Origin: Metaphire vulgaris
Taxonomy: Eukaryota > Annelida > Clitellata > Crassiclitellata > Megascolecidae
Length of the DNA stretch: 64,000 nucleotides
Direction of reading: 5' to 3'
NCBI GenBank assembly: GCA_018105865.1
Contig: CM030837.1
Span: forward strand, 7,454,225-7,518,224
Part shown: positions 22,801 through 32,025 of the stretch, piece by piece
How the letters are laid out: each line of letters begins with the position of its first letter
How positions within the stretch are numbered: position 1 is the first letter of the stretch
Position numbers and translations under genes: made by a program
Notes under the pieces: model-generated
What the model was told of the DNA's origin: nothing
The model's database searches: none
What the model saw: only the letters and a program-made list of their open reading frames with translations

Positions 22801-25800
22801 TCTCTGTGGAACTCCTGAATACCTGGCCCCTGAAATAATTATGAATAAGGCAATTCTCTCTTACCATCTAAAGTGATGTGCTTTAATAATGATAACAATT
22901 TGGTATTAATCATTAGTATTTTATCTTTGTTCTTAAAGGAAAATTTAGCATAGATTTAATGAAGTTTTGTCATAATTTGTTAATATTAAACTAAATAGTT
23001 TGTTAACTTGAAGCTAAATTACTTAATTAGATTGTTGACATTGGTGTTTAATTTTGTAAATATCAAGAAAATTTATGAATTATTCGAAGCTGTATATTAT
23101 TTGGAAAAGGTTCAACTGTAAATATCTGTGCTTGCAATGTTTCTCCTAAGACCTAAGTATTACATCTTCTTTAGCTTTTCTGTAACTGTGACATTCTTAT
23201 TTTATCATTTCTTGATTTATTTATTCATAATGGGATATGCAATTGCACTGTGGCCAAGATGCTTATGTTGAATGTGTTCCAAAAATTGGAATTTGTGTTG
23301 ATGATTGTAGGAAAAATAGCTAATTAAGATTGGTTTTTAAGGAACCAGATTTGTTGTCCGATTGTCAGAAAGACTGTTTCTTATTCTTATGTCCTGTGTT
23401 TTTAGGGCTATGGAAAGAGTGTTGATTGGTGGACTCTTGGTATTCTGATCTATGAAATGTGCTCTGGTTATCCTCCATTCTCAGCAAACGAGCACTTGAC
23501 AATTTATGAGAAAATTTATGCTGGAAAGGTTAGGTCAATTCAATTACATTGGTTGCATCTTCCTGATTATTTTTTGTTGCTGTGTTCTATTGTATTCTGA
23601 GATTCTTCAGGAATAGAATAAGGCCCTCTAGGCCAGGGGTACTCAAACTGTGGCCTGCGGCCCACAATCCGAACCGCAACGGTGGTTCTTGTGGACCGAT
23701 GCAGCTCTTTAAATATGTGTATGAAAAATTTTGAACCTGAATTTCAGTGGCTTTCAACACAGGAAAAGCCCTAACTAAACCACCTAAAATCCAGTTATTA
23801 TTATTATAAATATTAGCTTACTTACTGTTGTCAATGCAAACATGTGTTGATGTATTTCCGTTTCTGTCTTCGTACTGTTCCTGCTTTATTACAGCTTTTG
23901 GTCACTCAGTAATATATATCATAATTAAAGTCTTTAAAATAGACCAGTGCATCAAAGCTCACCGTCTAATTCCAATGTCACACAATTTCTGCGACTGTGG
24001 CTCTGCCCCAGACCCCACTACGATAACTAATGACAGTGATGTGACCAAGACAGTAAGTGGCAAGACCAAGACCAAGACACTAACCCTCAAGACCAAGACC
24101 AAGACATTAGGTGCCAAGACCAAGACACTAGGGCTCAAGACCAAAACCGAGACAGTAATTTTCAACATAAAGAAAACAGATAAAACAGTTTTATGCCGCA
24201 TGACATAGATATATCTATACAAACATATTATATTACACTGGTCAACAAATTTTATGCAAGTTTTTGTTTCCTCTACAAATTTTGGTGAAACTAATAGATT
24301 TTTGACATCTGAACACGAATATGTTTAGAATTTCTGTATAAGGTTTTTAAGACAATTTAGCATTTTATCATTTTCTTGATTTATTTATTCACATGAGAAA
24401 ATTAGAAATGTTTTGGATATGCGTTTGTAGTCACTGTCCTTGCTTCTGTATCAGTGACCAACAGTAGTCTCCGAGCATACGGACTCCACTTTCCCTGTAG
24501 CGTTTTCGATGCTGGCAATGTCTTTGTGAAATCTTTCACCATGTTCATCACTGGTTTGCGCCGAGATTGTCCGGCAAGAAGTCAAGTGAGAATGAAGGAA
24601 GTGTATCTTCAGTGACATGTTGCATTTCATTGCCTTGTAATTGTAGCAGATTTCCAACTTGTTCAACATAGTTTGGCTCCTTTATTCTTGCAACAACATC
24701 CCTGAAGGCTTCCAGGCAACATGCTCGGCACCCTGCAGAAAAAGTGACTTGATTGGTGGAATCTGTGGTATTCTTTTATTTTAGCATCACTGGTGCGTGA
24801 AACCTGGTAAGTATGTAAAGGCTATCTTTCTTTGTTCATTCTTTGACAAAGTTTTCATTAACCCAAGTTTGATGTGCAAAGGTGGGAGATAAATGTTCTT
24901 CGGATCAACGAGAGGATCAACGTTCTTCTGTCCTGGAACCAAGAGAAAACCTTTCTTAATGTGAATCTGCTGGAAAAGCAGTTAAATTGTCAATTCAGAT
25001 TACATATATTGCATCTTCTCTGAGTATTTATTGTTTTGTTGCTGCTTGTTCTCATATGTTTCCTTCATGTAAGCATCATGTCCAATGGGTACTGAAGGGA
25101 AATTGCCATTGTGCAGCAAAACAGCCTTTAAACTTAAAGCGAAGAGTCAACAAAAAGTCGGCATTCGGATGGAGCTTACACAAGCAGAAAGCAATCCATC
25201 AATGTCAATGCAAAAAGTAAGTTCAATTTTTTGTGGTCAAGTCTTCATGCCGCGAAATCTGAAATTTTTACCTATGCAGATTCTATCCTTGAAAATAGAA
25301 CCTGAAGCAATTTCAGTGGATTTTTTGACAAATCTAAGTCTCACCAGATCAAAGCTCTGCCTGAGAAATCAAATGAATTGCTGGATGTCGATGGCTCAAA
25401 CTCCAGCCTTATTATTGAATCATCAGCTATTAGCATTTCATCTGTCTCTGCACTGTTTGTCCTCAGTGTCCAAAAATGGGTTGGAACAGGAAGACTCTCG
25501 TTACTGTGGATCTGGTCAGTTTTTGTCAGGCAAGGTTAGGATACTCAATAGACTTCCTATTCTTTGAAGAAAATCTTGTAACATTCGTCATGCAGAAATA
25601 GCAATCCGTTATGATTATTCTGCTCCCTTCATATCATTGGTATGGCGAATGGCATGGATGGACGCTTACCTGCAAGCCAAGTTCGCAGACTGGTAGCACA
25701 AGATGAACACCATATATGAGGTGCCCATACTTTGTCCTGGTCCAATTTTGCATCCAAAGTATAACTCGTATCCTTTCTTTATGATTGCTGTCTCAATGTG

Positions 25801-28089
25801 ACAACGTAAACTCTCCACAGACTGTGGCTCTGCCGACAGACCCGACATTTCATAAACTTTAATTAAACAGTTTATATATTCAAGACAGCCTTTAACTGGC
25901 AGTTATATCTCATCAAAGAGAAAAGACACTAGTGCTGCTTGGTATTTCAAGGACAAGACCATAGCAACATTACATGTGGCATGAGTCTTGAAGACAGGTT
26001 TAGGCTCAAGACCAAGCCTGGACATGCTGAGATTATACTAATTTTCAAAATTCATGTAGTTAAGAAAGCCAGAGTGCATATTACATCTGTTATGGCGGTC
26101 ACATAAGATTCTTCCTAACCTGAATACCCATAACTCAGATAACTCTCGAAAACCACGATTTTAAAATTCTTATAATTTTAAAATTTAAAATCAGCTTTTT
26201 ATCAAAAACAAATAGGAAAATTTATTATTCCTGTAATCAGCATGACAAAATCTACCTGGAACACCAGAAATTGCACAGGAAACAAAAACCTTGTTGACCA
26301 GTGTTATTGCTATTATTATTATTCCTGGAGGGCTCACGGTGAAAATCTGTTATTGCTCCATAATTCGGAAGACATCAACCATGGAAAACATTATTACTCA
26401 CAGTGGAAAAACCCCACTGTCTCGGAACTGTCTCGGTCTTGAATCGCAAGACCAAGACAGTAATGATGAGACCAAGACCGAGACACTGACCCGCAAGACC
26501 AAGACATTGAAAATACTGTCTCGAGACTGTCTCGAGACGAGACAGTGTCTCGAGGCGTCACATCACTGACTAATGACCTTGAAAATATTTTTCAAAATGT
26601 CTTTCAACTGCTCTAATAGAATCACTTTATGATAATTTTATATCAAAAACAAAACTAATATAAAATTCACTTATAAACAAATAATGTGAGGACCCCAAAC
26701 AATTTATGAACATTGGAAGCACTCCCCACCCCACCCCATTCTAAAAGCTTGTACATTTCTGATGTCATGTGTATTCTTTTGATTTATATGGCTACAGCTC
26801 AGTTTTACAGGTGTTGTCAAGTTGATGACTTTGCCCAGCATTATGCGGATCAACTACAGTGGTTCTCACCCAGGGCAGTCCCTACTGAACCACTTTAAAC
26901 CTTGTTATATTATATATTATTATTATTATATTAACTCTTGGCCAACTATGTGCTTGTTTATTGCCATGTCAGGCAGACAGGATGTTGCTATAGTGATCAA
27001 AGTTTTTTTTTGGTAGTACAAATTCCCAAAGCACTTTTCAGAGGATTTGAAGGACATGTGTAGGCACTTGATCCAGGCTGATCTAACCAGGCGCTTTGGA
27101 ATTCTAAAGAATGGAGTTGAAGATATCAAGGCACATTCTTGGTTTACAACAGTTAATTGGCTGCAAACAATAGAAAAAAAGGTTAGGTATAAAGATCTCA
27201 ACAAAGAGATGTTTATGTTATAAAGAAGTCCCCAAATGTGTCATGTTGCTGTTTATAATGCTGAAACATGCCATTTATGGTAATTCTTGTGGTTTATTTG
27301 TTTTTGTCATATCTGCAATTTAGTTTATCTCACAGGTTGTTTATTTATTTCATCTTAGGCATGAAAATGTGTTTTATTCTTTGCTAATCATCAGTATTTC
27401 TAAAAGCAGTTATTATATATATATATATTCAAAAAAAATTGTTTAGACCATGGTTATCTCCATTTATTGTTTCAGTTATATTGTAATTCAGTTTTTCCAA
27501 CCACTAATGGCAGAATATTATTTCGAAAATTTTCTAGGACATAGTTGAGTGCCAAAAGCTGCATTTTATTTGACTTAGTATCCATCTTATATGTATGTAC
27601 GCACTGAAGGGGAGGGGAGGGTTGAGTTTTGGAGATTTTGCTTATGTACAGTCTGTGCAACGTGAGAGGGGGTTGAAAATATGTTGTTTTTGCATACGTG
27701 CTATATGGATGAGCCCTTAGTTGGATGGAGGTGTGCAAAAGGCCAGCATTGGGCATTTTTAGTACAGTTTACACAGCAACAAATGCCATACACAGGTTGA
27801 CAGATAATGTATCAATCTGTTTCTCTTCTTTGCAACTGAATAGCCATTTGCTATATTTTTTTATAATATTTGGTGTTCTTTAATAGAATAAATATAGAAC
27901 TGTTATTGCAATTTTTTTTAAAAATTATAAATGATGTAATTTGTGACTCATTGTTTAAAATAGATTGTTCCAATATACATTCCAAGATGCAAGGGGCCTG
28001 GAGATCCCAGCAACTTCATGAAATTTCAGGAGGAAGACCTAAAAACCTGTACTTCTGATAAACATGCTGATGTATTCAAAGACTTTTGA
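14966..28089 (+). CDS. cAMP-dependent protein kinase catalytic subunit (ten coding exons)
   Basis: Ser/Thr kinase of the AGC family; PKA phosphorylates Arg-rich substrates after cAMP releases it from regulatory subunits. Join 14966-15032, 15510-15574, 16965-17093, 18692-18790, 20013-20095, 21352-21478, 22754-22849, 23406-23528, 27017-27181, 27964-28089: 1080 nt, 359 residues, against about 351 in vertebrates. Seen: MGSGATK, fitting N-myristoylation; an A-helix with the conserved Trp; GTGAFG loop; AIK lysine; the helix-C Glu in [15 protein letters not shown]; activation loop [16 protein letters not shown]-tail ending FKDF. The substrate-binding acidic residues in GGEMF, KPEN and [10 protein letters not shown] are present. 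Oddities: DFG reads DMG, the docking Trp before the activation-loop Thr is Tyr, and the tail Ser equivalent to Ser338 is Cys. The [14 protein letters not shown] region and splice positions fit PKA-C rather than PRKX, although the FKDF end recalls PRKX FKNF. Confidence 0.95.
15510..15574 (+). CDS. PKA catalytic subunit exon 2
   Basis: Acceptor gatgttttag, donor aaag|gttggt. Encodes the N-terminal A-helix ending [11 protein letters not shown], aligned with vertebrate DFLKKWESPAQ; 65 bp against 62 in vertebrate PKA genes. Phase fits both neighbours. Confidence 0.85.
16453..16577. mobile_element. Possible CAGTGTTTATA MITE in PKA intron 2
   Basis: Ends CAGTGTTTATA and TATACAACACTG resemble the CAGTGTTT family, with the same G-rich/C-rich interior. 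The flanking 8-mers do not match, so the limits are doubtful. Confidence 0.4.
16778..16827. repeat. (ATT)n microsatellite in PKA intron 2
   Basis: Uninterrupted ATT repeat within the intron. Confidence 0.9.
16965..17093 (+). CDS. PKA catalytic subunit exon 3
   Basis: 129 bp, the same length as the vertebrate exon. Encodes THAQLSDF, the glycine loop [10 protein letters not shown] and the catalytic-lysine motif [10 protein letters not shown]. Acceptor ttcaaatttttag, donor aag|gtatcc. Confidence 0.95.
17126..18081 (-). mobile_element. hAT relic, sister of 601-1543, in PKA intron 3
   Basis: Starts CAGGGTGCGATTTGTGACC and ends ACAAATCGCACCCTG; perfect 8-bp duplications ATGGTTAC at 17118-17125 and 18082-18089. 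Same orientation and layout as 601-1543. It begins only 32 bp after the exon 3 donor. Confidence 0.93.
17465..17737 (-). pseudogene. hAT transposase C-terminal fragment
   Basis: Encodes [20 protein letters not shown], then [11 protein letters not shown] and RNQLSV: the hAT dimerisation block with the consensus ECERGF intact. Truncated on the N-terminal side. Confidence 0.82.
18692..18790 (+). CDS. PKA catalytic subunit exon 4
   Basis: 99 bp, as in vertebrates. Encodes helix [13 protein letters not shown] and [13 protein letters not shown]. Acceptor cattaag is AAG-type; donor cag|gtatgt is strong. Confidence 0.95.
20013..20095 (+). CDS. PKA catalytic subunit exon 5
   Basis: 83 bp, as in vertebrates. 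Encodes the hinge and [20 protein letters not shown]; the Glu of GGEMF contacts the substrate P-3 Arg in PKA. Acceptor gaattttcag, donor cag|gttaat. Confidence 0.95.
20213..20415. repeat. (ACTTGT)n minisatellite copy A in PKA intron 5
   Basis: ACTTGT hexamers flank ctcggagttttaggaatgca and ctcggaggccaggtac words, followed by an AT-rich block (attctgttattatacattt) repeated after copy B. Suggests a duplicated element with a variable hexamer core. Confidence 0.7.
20735..21062. repeat. (ACTTGT)n minisatellite copy B in PKA intron 5
   Basis: Longer version of copy A: at least five blocks of ACTTGT hexamers separated by CTCGGAGGCCAGGT, then the shared AT-rich block with attctgttattatacattt and aaaatggtttct. 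The open frames across it on both strands are artefacts of the 6-bp period. Confidence 0.75.
21352..21478 (+). CDS. PKA catalytic subunit exon 6
   Basis: 127 bp, as in vertebrates. Encodes the catalytic loop [13 protein letters not shown]. Acceptor attgaag is AAG-type; donor aag|gtttgg. Confidence 0.95.
22754..22849 (+). CDS. PKA catalytic subunit exon 7 (DMG, GC donor)
   Basis: 96 bp, as in vertebrates. Encodes [20 protein letters not shown] and [12 protein letters not shown]. The metal-binding Asp is kept but the following Phe is Met. The intron starts aag|gcaatt, a GC donor; no GT lies at a position that keeps the frame with exon 8. Confidence 0.95.
23406..23528 (+). CDS. PKA catalytic subunit exon 8
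   Basis: 123 bp, as in vertebrates. Encodes [20 protein letters not shown] and [21 protein letters not shown] (helix F and G region). Acceptor tttttag, donor aag|gttagg. Confidence 0.95.
23633..23720. mobile_element. Solitary hAT-Charlie-type terminus in PKA intron 8
   Basis: CAGGGGTACTCAAACTGTGG followed by cctgcggccc resembles the 5' terminal repeat of hAT-Charlie elements. No matching right end was found, so its extent is unknown. Confidence 0.5.
24034..26568 (-). mobile_element. 2.5-kb hAT-type element in PKA intron 8
   Basis: Inverted ends CAGTGATGTGAC and GTCACATCACTG, flanked by perfect 8-bp duplications ACTAATGA (24026-24033, 26569-26576). Both subterminal regions hold degenerate AAGACCAAGACA arrays, and the right one adds palindromic gtctcgagac. 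The minus strand near 24440-24990 keeps degenerate coding sequence. Confidence 0.9.
24440..24990 (-). pseudogene. Relic of a multicopy invertebrate hypothetical protein
   Basis: Reading the minus strand through frameshifts gives [20 protein letters not shown], then [13 protein letters not shown], then [14 protein letters not shown] and [13 protein letters not shown] recognise these blocks (VPGx[19 protein letters not shown], [29 protein letters not shown]) from an uncharacterised protein that occurs in many copies in cnidarian and arthropod genomes. Here it lies inside a hAT-type element, arguing that it is transposon-borne. Function unknown; the copy is broken. Confidence 0.6.
27017..27181 (+). 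CDS. PKA catalytic subunit exon 9
   Basis: 165 bp, as in vertebrates. Encodes [39 protein letters not shown] and the end of the C-lobe. Acceptor tttttttggtag, donor aag|gttagg. Confidence 0.95.
27964..28089 (+). CDS. PKA catalytic subunit exon 10
   Basis: 41 codons plus stop, the vertebrate length. Encodes the C-tail: [13 protein letters not shown], then FKDF and TGA at 28087-28089. The terminal FxxF hydrophobic motif is kept. Confidence 0.95.
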   Translation: MVPIYIPRCKGPGDPSNFMKFQEEDLKTCTSDKHADVFKDF

Positions 28090-28590
28090 AAACGTTTGCG
28101 TCATCGTTTGAAAACGACGGGACTCGTGAGCTGAAAACCTGTTCAAGTTAATGGTGCACATGAAATCAATGAAGAGTTTGAATTCAACTCTGTGTGTGTG
28201 TTTCAGTAAAAGCTGTGTGTCTGTTGAGCAAAATGACTTTCTCTGTTTGAAATGCAGACGTCCTTTATAAGTATAACTTTTAAGTATTATGAACAGATCC
28301 CGTTTTTCTAACCGTGTGCTTCTCAAGATGTTTCCGTTTAATTTTAGCTTAAAAGTAAGTTTAATAGGTACTGTCTAAGCGACTTGCATTTATGACATTA
28401 TAATTTAATTCTAATTTCTTTCCTTTAAGGTGCTCTACTGATTGGAACTTGCACATTGAATAACGAATTGTCTTCTCATATTATGATCATTTTAAAACTA
28501 TAGCCCTGTTTTCCTGTAACATATACTACTTTGACTATACATAGAGTTATTACTCTGAAGTTTTAGACAATGTTCTCAATAAAGACATCA
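28090..28590 (+). other. PKA 3' UTR with poly(A) signal
   Basis: AT-rich, no competing frame. An AATAAA hexamer at 28578-28583, about 490 bp after the stop, is a plausible polyadenylation signal. Confidence 0.55.
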
Positions 28591-29037
28591 CAGAAGCAAA
28601 ATCTCAAATCTTGTCCAAGCAGTTGTTCCACTTTATCTCAGTCTTAAAATAATTCACAATGAAGGCTACGTGTTATGCATTCGTGATGATTGACAATTCT
28701 GAATTGCCAAATCAAGACTGATGATGAATTGTCATTAGTCTAATGATAGTTAGTTCATTACAGAAGCAAGTTTCTCAAAGAAAATGACTTTCAAAAAATT
28801 GACTGATTGTCGATACGCATGCAAGACTTCTATGGAATAACCTAGATGTAACTGTGCGACTTGCAGTCCATTAAAAATTATCCCACATTAATGTAGTCTG
28901 TAGGAGCTACATACGCTAGGCTATTTAAACTATGAAGCTAACAAAACAAGCGATTACTAAGTGATTCAAAACCTGTTTCACCTAACAACACATGCATAAC
29001 AATGAAATAGATGAACAAACAATGTCTATCTTATGGC
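28591..29037. other. Unassigned intergenic sequence
   Basis: No gene or repeat end seen. Confidence 0.35.
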
Positions 29038-29169
29038 CGTGTTTATTCTAGCCCCCTTGAATTGGGGGGATTTTGAAATGTTTGGGGACAAAACGTTTGG
29101 GGAAATTTCCATTCCCAGCCAACATCTAAAAAATTTGGGGATTTTAAAGAAGGCCTAGAATAAACACTG
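29038..29169. mobile_element. CAGTGTTTATTCTAG MITE, short copy
   Basis: Left end CGTGTTTATTCTAG (second base lost), right end CTAGAATAAACACTG. A perfect 10-bp duplication ATCTTATGGC flanks it (29028-29037, 29170-29179). Confidence 0.88.
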
Positions 29170-30344
29170 ATCTTATGGCAAGTTCATAGAGTTCAAGAAC
29201 TTCAAGACGTTGGGAACCGTATTCGACCGAAACTTTGAATCTAGATCGATTCTTTCCAGATGCTCTTGGAAACATCCAGAAATACGGTAACTGAATGACA
29301 ATTGCGTTAAATCCATGGAAAGGATGGTCGATGCATGCTGACACTCCCGACAAACTGCTCCGCGTCAATCGTCTTTCAGTTTCATGGGTTAGGGTGTTCT
29401 TAATTGACAAACGAAAGTGAAACCAGGCATCAGAAAGAGCTCTTGAAAAGCTCAGCGGAGTCCAGAAACTAGGCCAAATGGCATCCGGGATGATCCGACT
29501 ATCGTAACGTTGTGTCGTTTGTCTTATTATGACACATCGTTTGCTAGAGAGAACTTTTTCTGTCGGTTTTTGAGATGTCACACGAGAAGCAAGATGCTAT
29601 TGAAATTCACTAGGTTACTTATCAAAGCAACTATAAGGCAGTTCGTCCTATTGCTGTTTTCTCCACGGCTGAATAATACCTTATTATCGCCGTATTGAAG
29701 TGGATAACGAAAAATCGTTATATATGCCTCTTTTCACATATCAGAAGCAAATTCCCTCATACGGAGAAACCATCAGTGGCGGATTTACCACGGTACAAAT
29801 GGTAGGCTACATCAGCCCACTGTCTTAAGTAGAGTGAAATATTGGTCTTAGGCCTATAGGCTGTTCCATAAGAATTTGTTAGGTGAAAATAGTTTTGACT
29901 TTTACTTTTAGTTGGCAAAAGTCGTCAACGTCCAAATGCTCTTCTAACTGTTGAAAAGTGTTGTCGCGATATACTCTTGGGCCAGCCTACAACTGTGCAT
30001 GCTGAAAGATCCAGTTGCTTCTAAAATTAATAAGAGCGATGCGACTCGTTCAAACTTCAACGAATCTACTGTAAAAATACTTGGACAATTTAAACGCTAA
30101 CATAGCCTACTAACTAAGTCATCGATACCCAGTTAAAACCTAGTGGTGCACTACTACAGAAGCTATGGCATGGGTCTATCTGCTTTTAGAATCTGCTTCG
30201 ACTGATTCAAATAGCTAAAATTGACAAGTGAAGCGATAGGGGATTGCGTCTTCGCTATTAGAGGCCTGAAGTACTTTCAATGCGTCGATCAGAGACGTTT
30301 GACGGTCGCTGGTTTGTGCTTAATTGAACTGTTGTGGTCGTAAG
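29170..30344. other. Unassigned intergenic sequence
   Basis: A 145-codon minus-strand frame at 29144-29581 starts inside the neighbouring MITE and shows no motif. A fragment at 29775-29805 matches the left end of the CAGTGGCGGATTTAC MITE family. Nothing else seen. Confidence 0.35.
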
Positions 30345-31190
30345 CTATTGGCTGTTTCCCGGCTTGTTGCGATTTGGGGGCTTATGGGTGAAAATACCTG
30401 TAGCTCTTTGCTTAGAACATTCACAGCCGACAGTCACGGGGTATTCGTCGAATGCCCAGACCTCTTCGTAGGTGGTGTTCGAGTGACCTGATGTACTCGG
30501 CAGAGGGTTGCACTGGTCGGGCACTCTCCGGAGCACTTTGACGGCGTACAGGCGAGGCGTGCAGCTGTACAGTCCCATCATGCAGGTGGTCTGAGAGCAT
30601 CTTCCGGTCTCGATCAGCGGCGGAAAGACGCCATCCTCCATTCGTTTCCACTCCGTTTCCAGGCGACATATCCAGCCGGACGTCGTTTGAGCAGCCGCTG
30701 CGATTTCCCGCTGCGGTCCTCTGGCTTTCGTGGCGTTTGTCGACGTTCGTTTCGGTTTTGGCGAAGGGCGAGTTCGAACACGCCTCGAGATGGAAGAGGG
30801 CGACGACTGAGGTGGAGTGACCACCACGGCACTCATCTGCCGTGACGGTTGACTGTCGTCGGCATTCGAATGATCCGCAGCAGACCGAACGACGTCGCTA
30901 CCTGTTTCCGTCGAGATCGACCTGCGTCGAGTTCTATGACCTGTTCCGACGACCGATTCAGGTGGTACAAGAGGTGGACCAACAGGTGATCGGAAACGAT
31001 CGAGGGAGGAGTGCGTCGTCGTTTCCAGTTTCTTCCACAGCACTTCGAGTGGAAGCGGAGAGCACGGCCGTCCAGGTACCAGCCCTGGGGAAGGGCGCTT
31101 GACTTCCAGCTCAGGTGTCTGGTTTCTTGGCAGTAAGTGACCGTCAACAGTTAGGAGGCTGACGACGGCGAAGACGACGACTGCCTTCAT
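30345..31190 (-). CDS. Trunk/PTTH-like secreted cystine-knot ligand, single exon
   Basis: 281 residues from an ATG at 31188-31190. An apparent signal peptide (MKAVVVFAVVSLLTVDG) is followed by a long basic Ser/Pro-rich pro-region with RTRRR at 86-90 and PKPKR at 144-148 as possible convertase sites. The C-terminal 110 residues carry seven cysteines (175, 198, 203, 210, 227, 256, 258) arranged as IETGRCSQTTCMMGLYSC, YAVKVLRR...C and VTVGCECSK. The ending xVGCEC and the LxxCxxxxYxVxVLRR stretch match the Trunk/PTTH ligand family, relatives of Noggin; Trunk and PTTH activate the Torso receptor in insects. Three N-glycosylation sequons (23, 152, 238). A divergent Noggin-like protein is the alternative. 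Confidence 0.75.
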   Translation of the reverse strand: MKAVVVFAVVSLLTVDGHLLPRNQTPELEVKRPSPGLVPGRPCSPLPLEVLWKKLETTTHSSLDRFRSPVGPPLVPPESVVGTGHRTRRRSISTETGSDVVRSAADHSNADDSQPSRQMSAVVVTPPQSSPSSISRRVRTRPSPKPKRTSTNATKARGPQREIAAAAQTTSGWICRLETEWKRMEDGVFPPLIETGRCSQTTCMMGLYSCTPRLYAVKVLRRVPDQCNPLPSTSGHSNTTYEEVWAFDEYPVTVGCECSKQRATGIFTHKPPNRNKPGNSQ

Positions 31191-31371
31191 CGCCTGAATG
31201 TTCTATCAGACGAAATGCATAATACAGAAATACACGCTGTGAAATCTAGATTATAATTCATTTTATAGGCCTAACAATAATTTTTTAAACATTTCATCGG
31301 GAAAGCAGACTTTTTGCGCGGTGATTGTTTCTCTGCTTCTGCTTCTCTCGTTTAGTGTCGCAGTTCTTTGC
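31191..31371 (-). promoter_or_regulatory. Upstream region of the Trunk-like gene
   Basis: 180 bp between the start codon and a 44-bp tandem repeat. No clear TATA element; placed as promoter by position only. Confidence 0.3.
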
Positions 31372-31560
31372 TACCAATATGTGATGTATCGATTTGTTAT
31401 CGACACATAATTTGTTACCAATATGTAATGTATCGATTTGTTATCGACATATAATTTGTTACCAATATGTAATGTATCGATTTGTTATCGACATATAATT
31501 TGTTACCAATATGTAATGTATCGATTTGTTATCGACATATAATTTGTTACCAATATGTAA
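31372..31560. repeat. 44-bp tandem repeat upstream of the Trunk-like gene
   Basis: About 4.3 near-identical units starting TACCAATATGTAATGTATCG. Each unit holds ATCGAT and a second TATCGA in near-inverted arrangement, so the array presents eight or more TATCGA-type sites. The first unit differs slightly (GTGATG, GACACATAA); the others are almost uniform. Confidence 0.92.
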
Positions 31561-31684
31561 TGATTACTGTATTTGTATTTTGCACCTCATTTTCAATGTC
31601 AAAATATATTCATATAGTTTTTAATGTAGCCTAAGAATTTGATCGTTTTCACATTATTTGTAGCTTTTCCTGCTGATATAAAAT

Positions 31685-32025
31685 CAGGGTTATTTCTAGG
31701 ATTGTGAATTTGGGGGTGTCCGGTAAATCTGGGGGGGGTGTGGCGGAATTTGGAAGTATCTGTCCGAAAAAGTCTGACAAGCAAAAAACAAACGTTATCA
31801 AGTCCCAAAAACAAGCAAAAACCCTTGTCAAGTCTCAAAAAAGCCTCTGACAAGAAAAAGGTCATCCGAGAATAAAAGTTGGGGGTGTCCTTCTCCATTT
31901 GGGGGGTGTTCTGAGCTAATTAGTATACAAATGCATACCATTGTCGCATTACCAAATTTTGTTGGGCGTCGACCTCAAATTGAGGGGGTGTTGGGGCGTG
32001 TTAGGGGTGTATAAAAATATCCCTG
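31685..32025. mobile_element. hAT MITE, CAGGGTTATTTCT family, copy 2
   Basis: CAGGGTTATTTCTAGGATTG to ATAAAAATATCCCTG; perfect 8-bp duplications TATAAAAT at 31677-31684 and 32026-32033. Confidence 0.93.

Noticed and set aside
14966..28089. Assignment of the kinase to PRKX
   Set aside because: The C-terminal FKDF resembles PRKX, but the splice layout, [25 protein letters not shown] and KGPGDPSNF segments fit PKA-C better.
29144..29581. 145-codon minus-strand frame
   Set aside because: Begins within a MITE end and shows no motif, signal or splice evidence.
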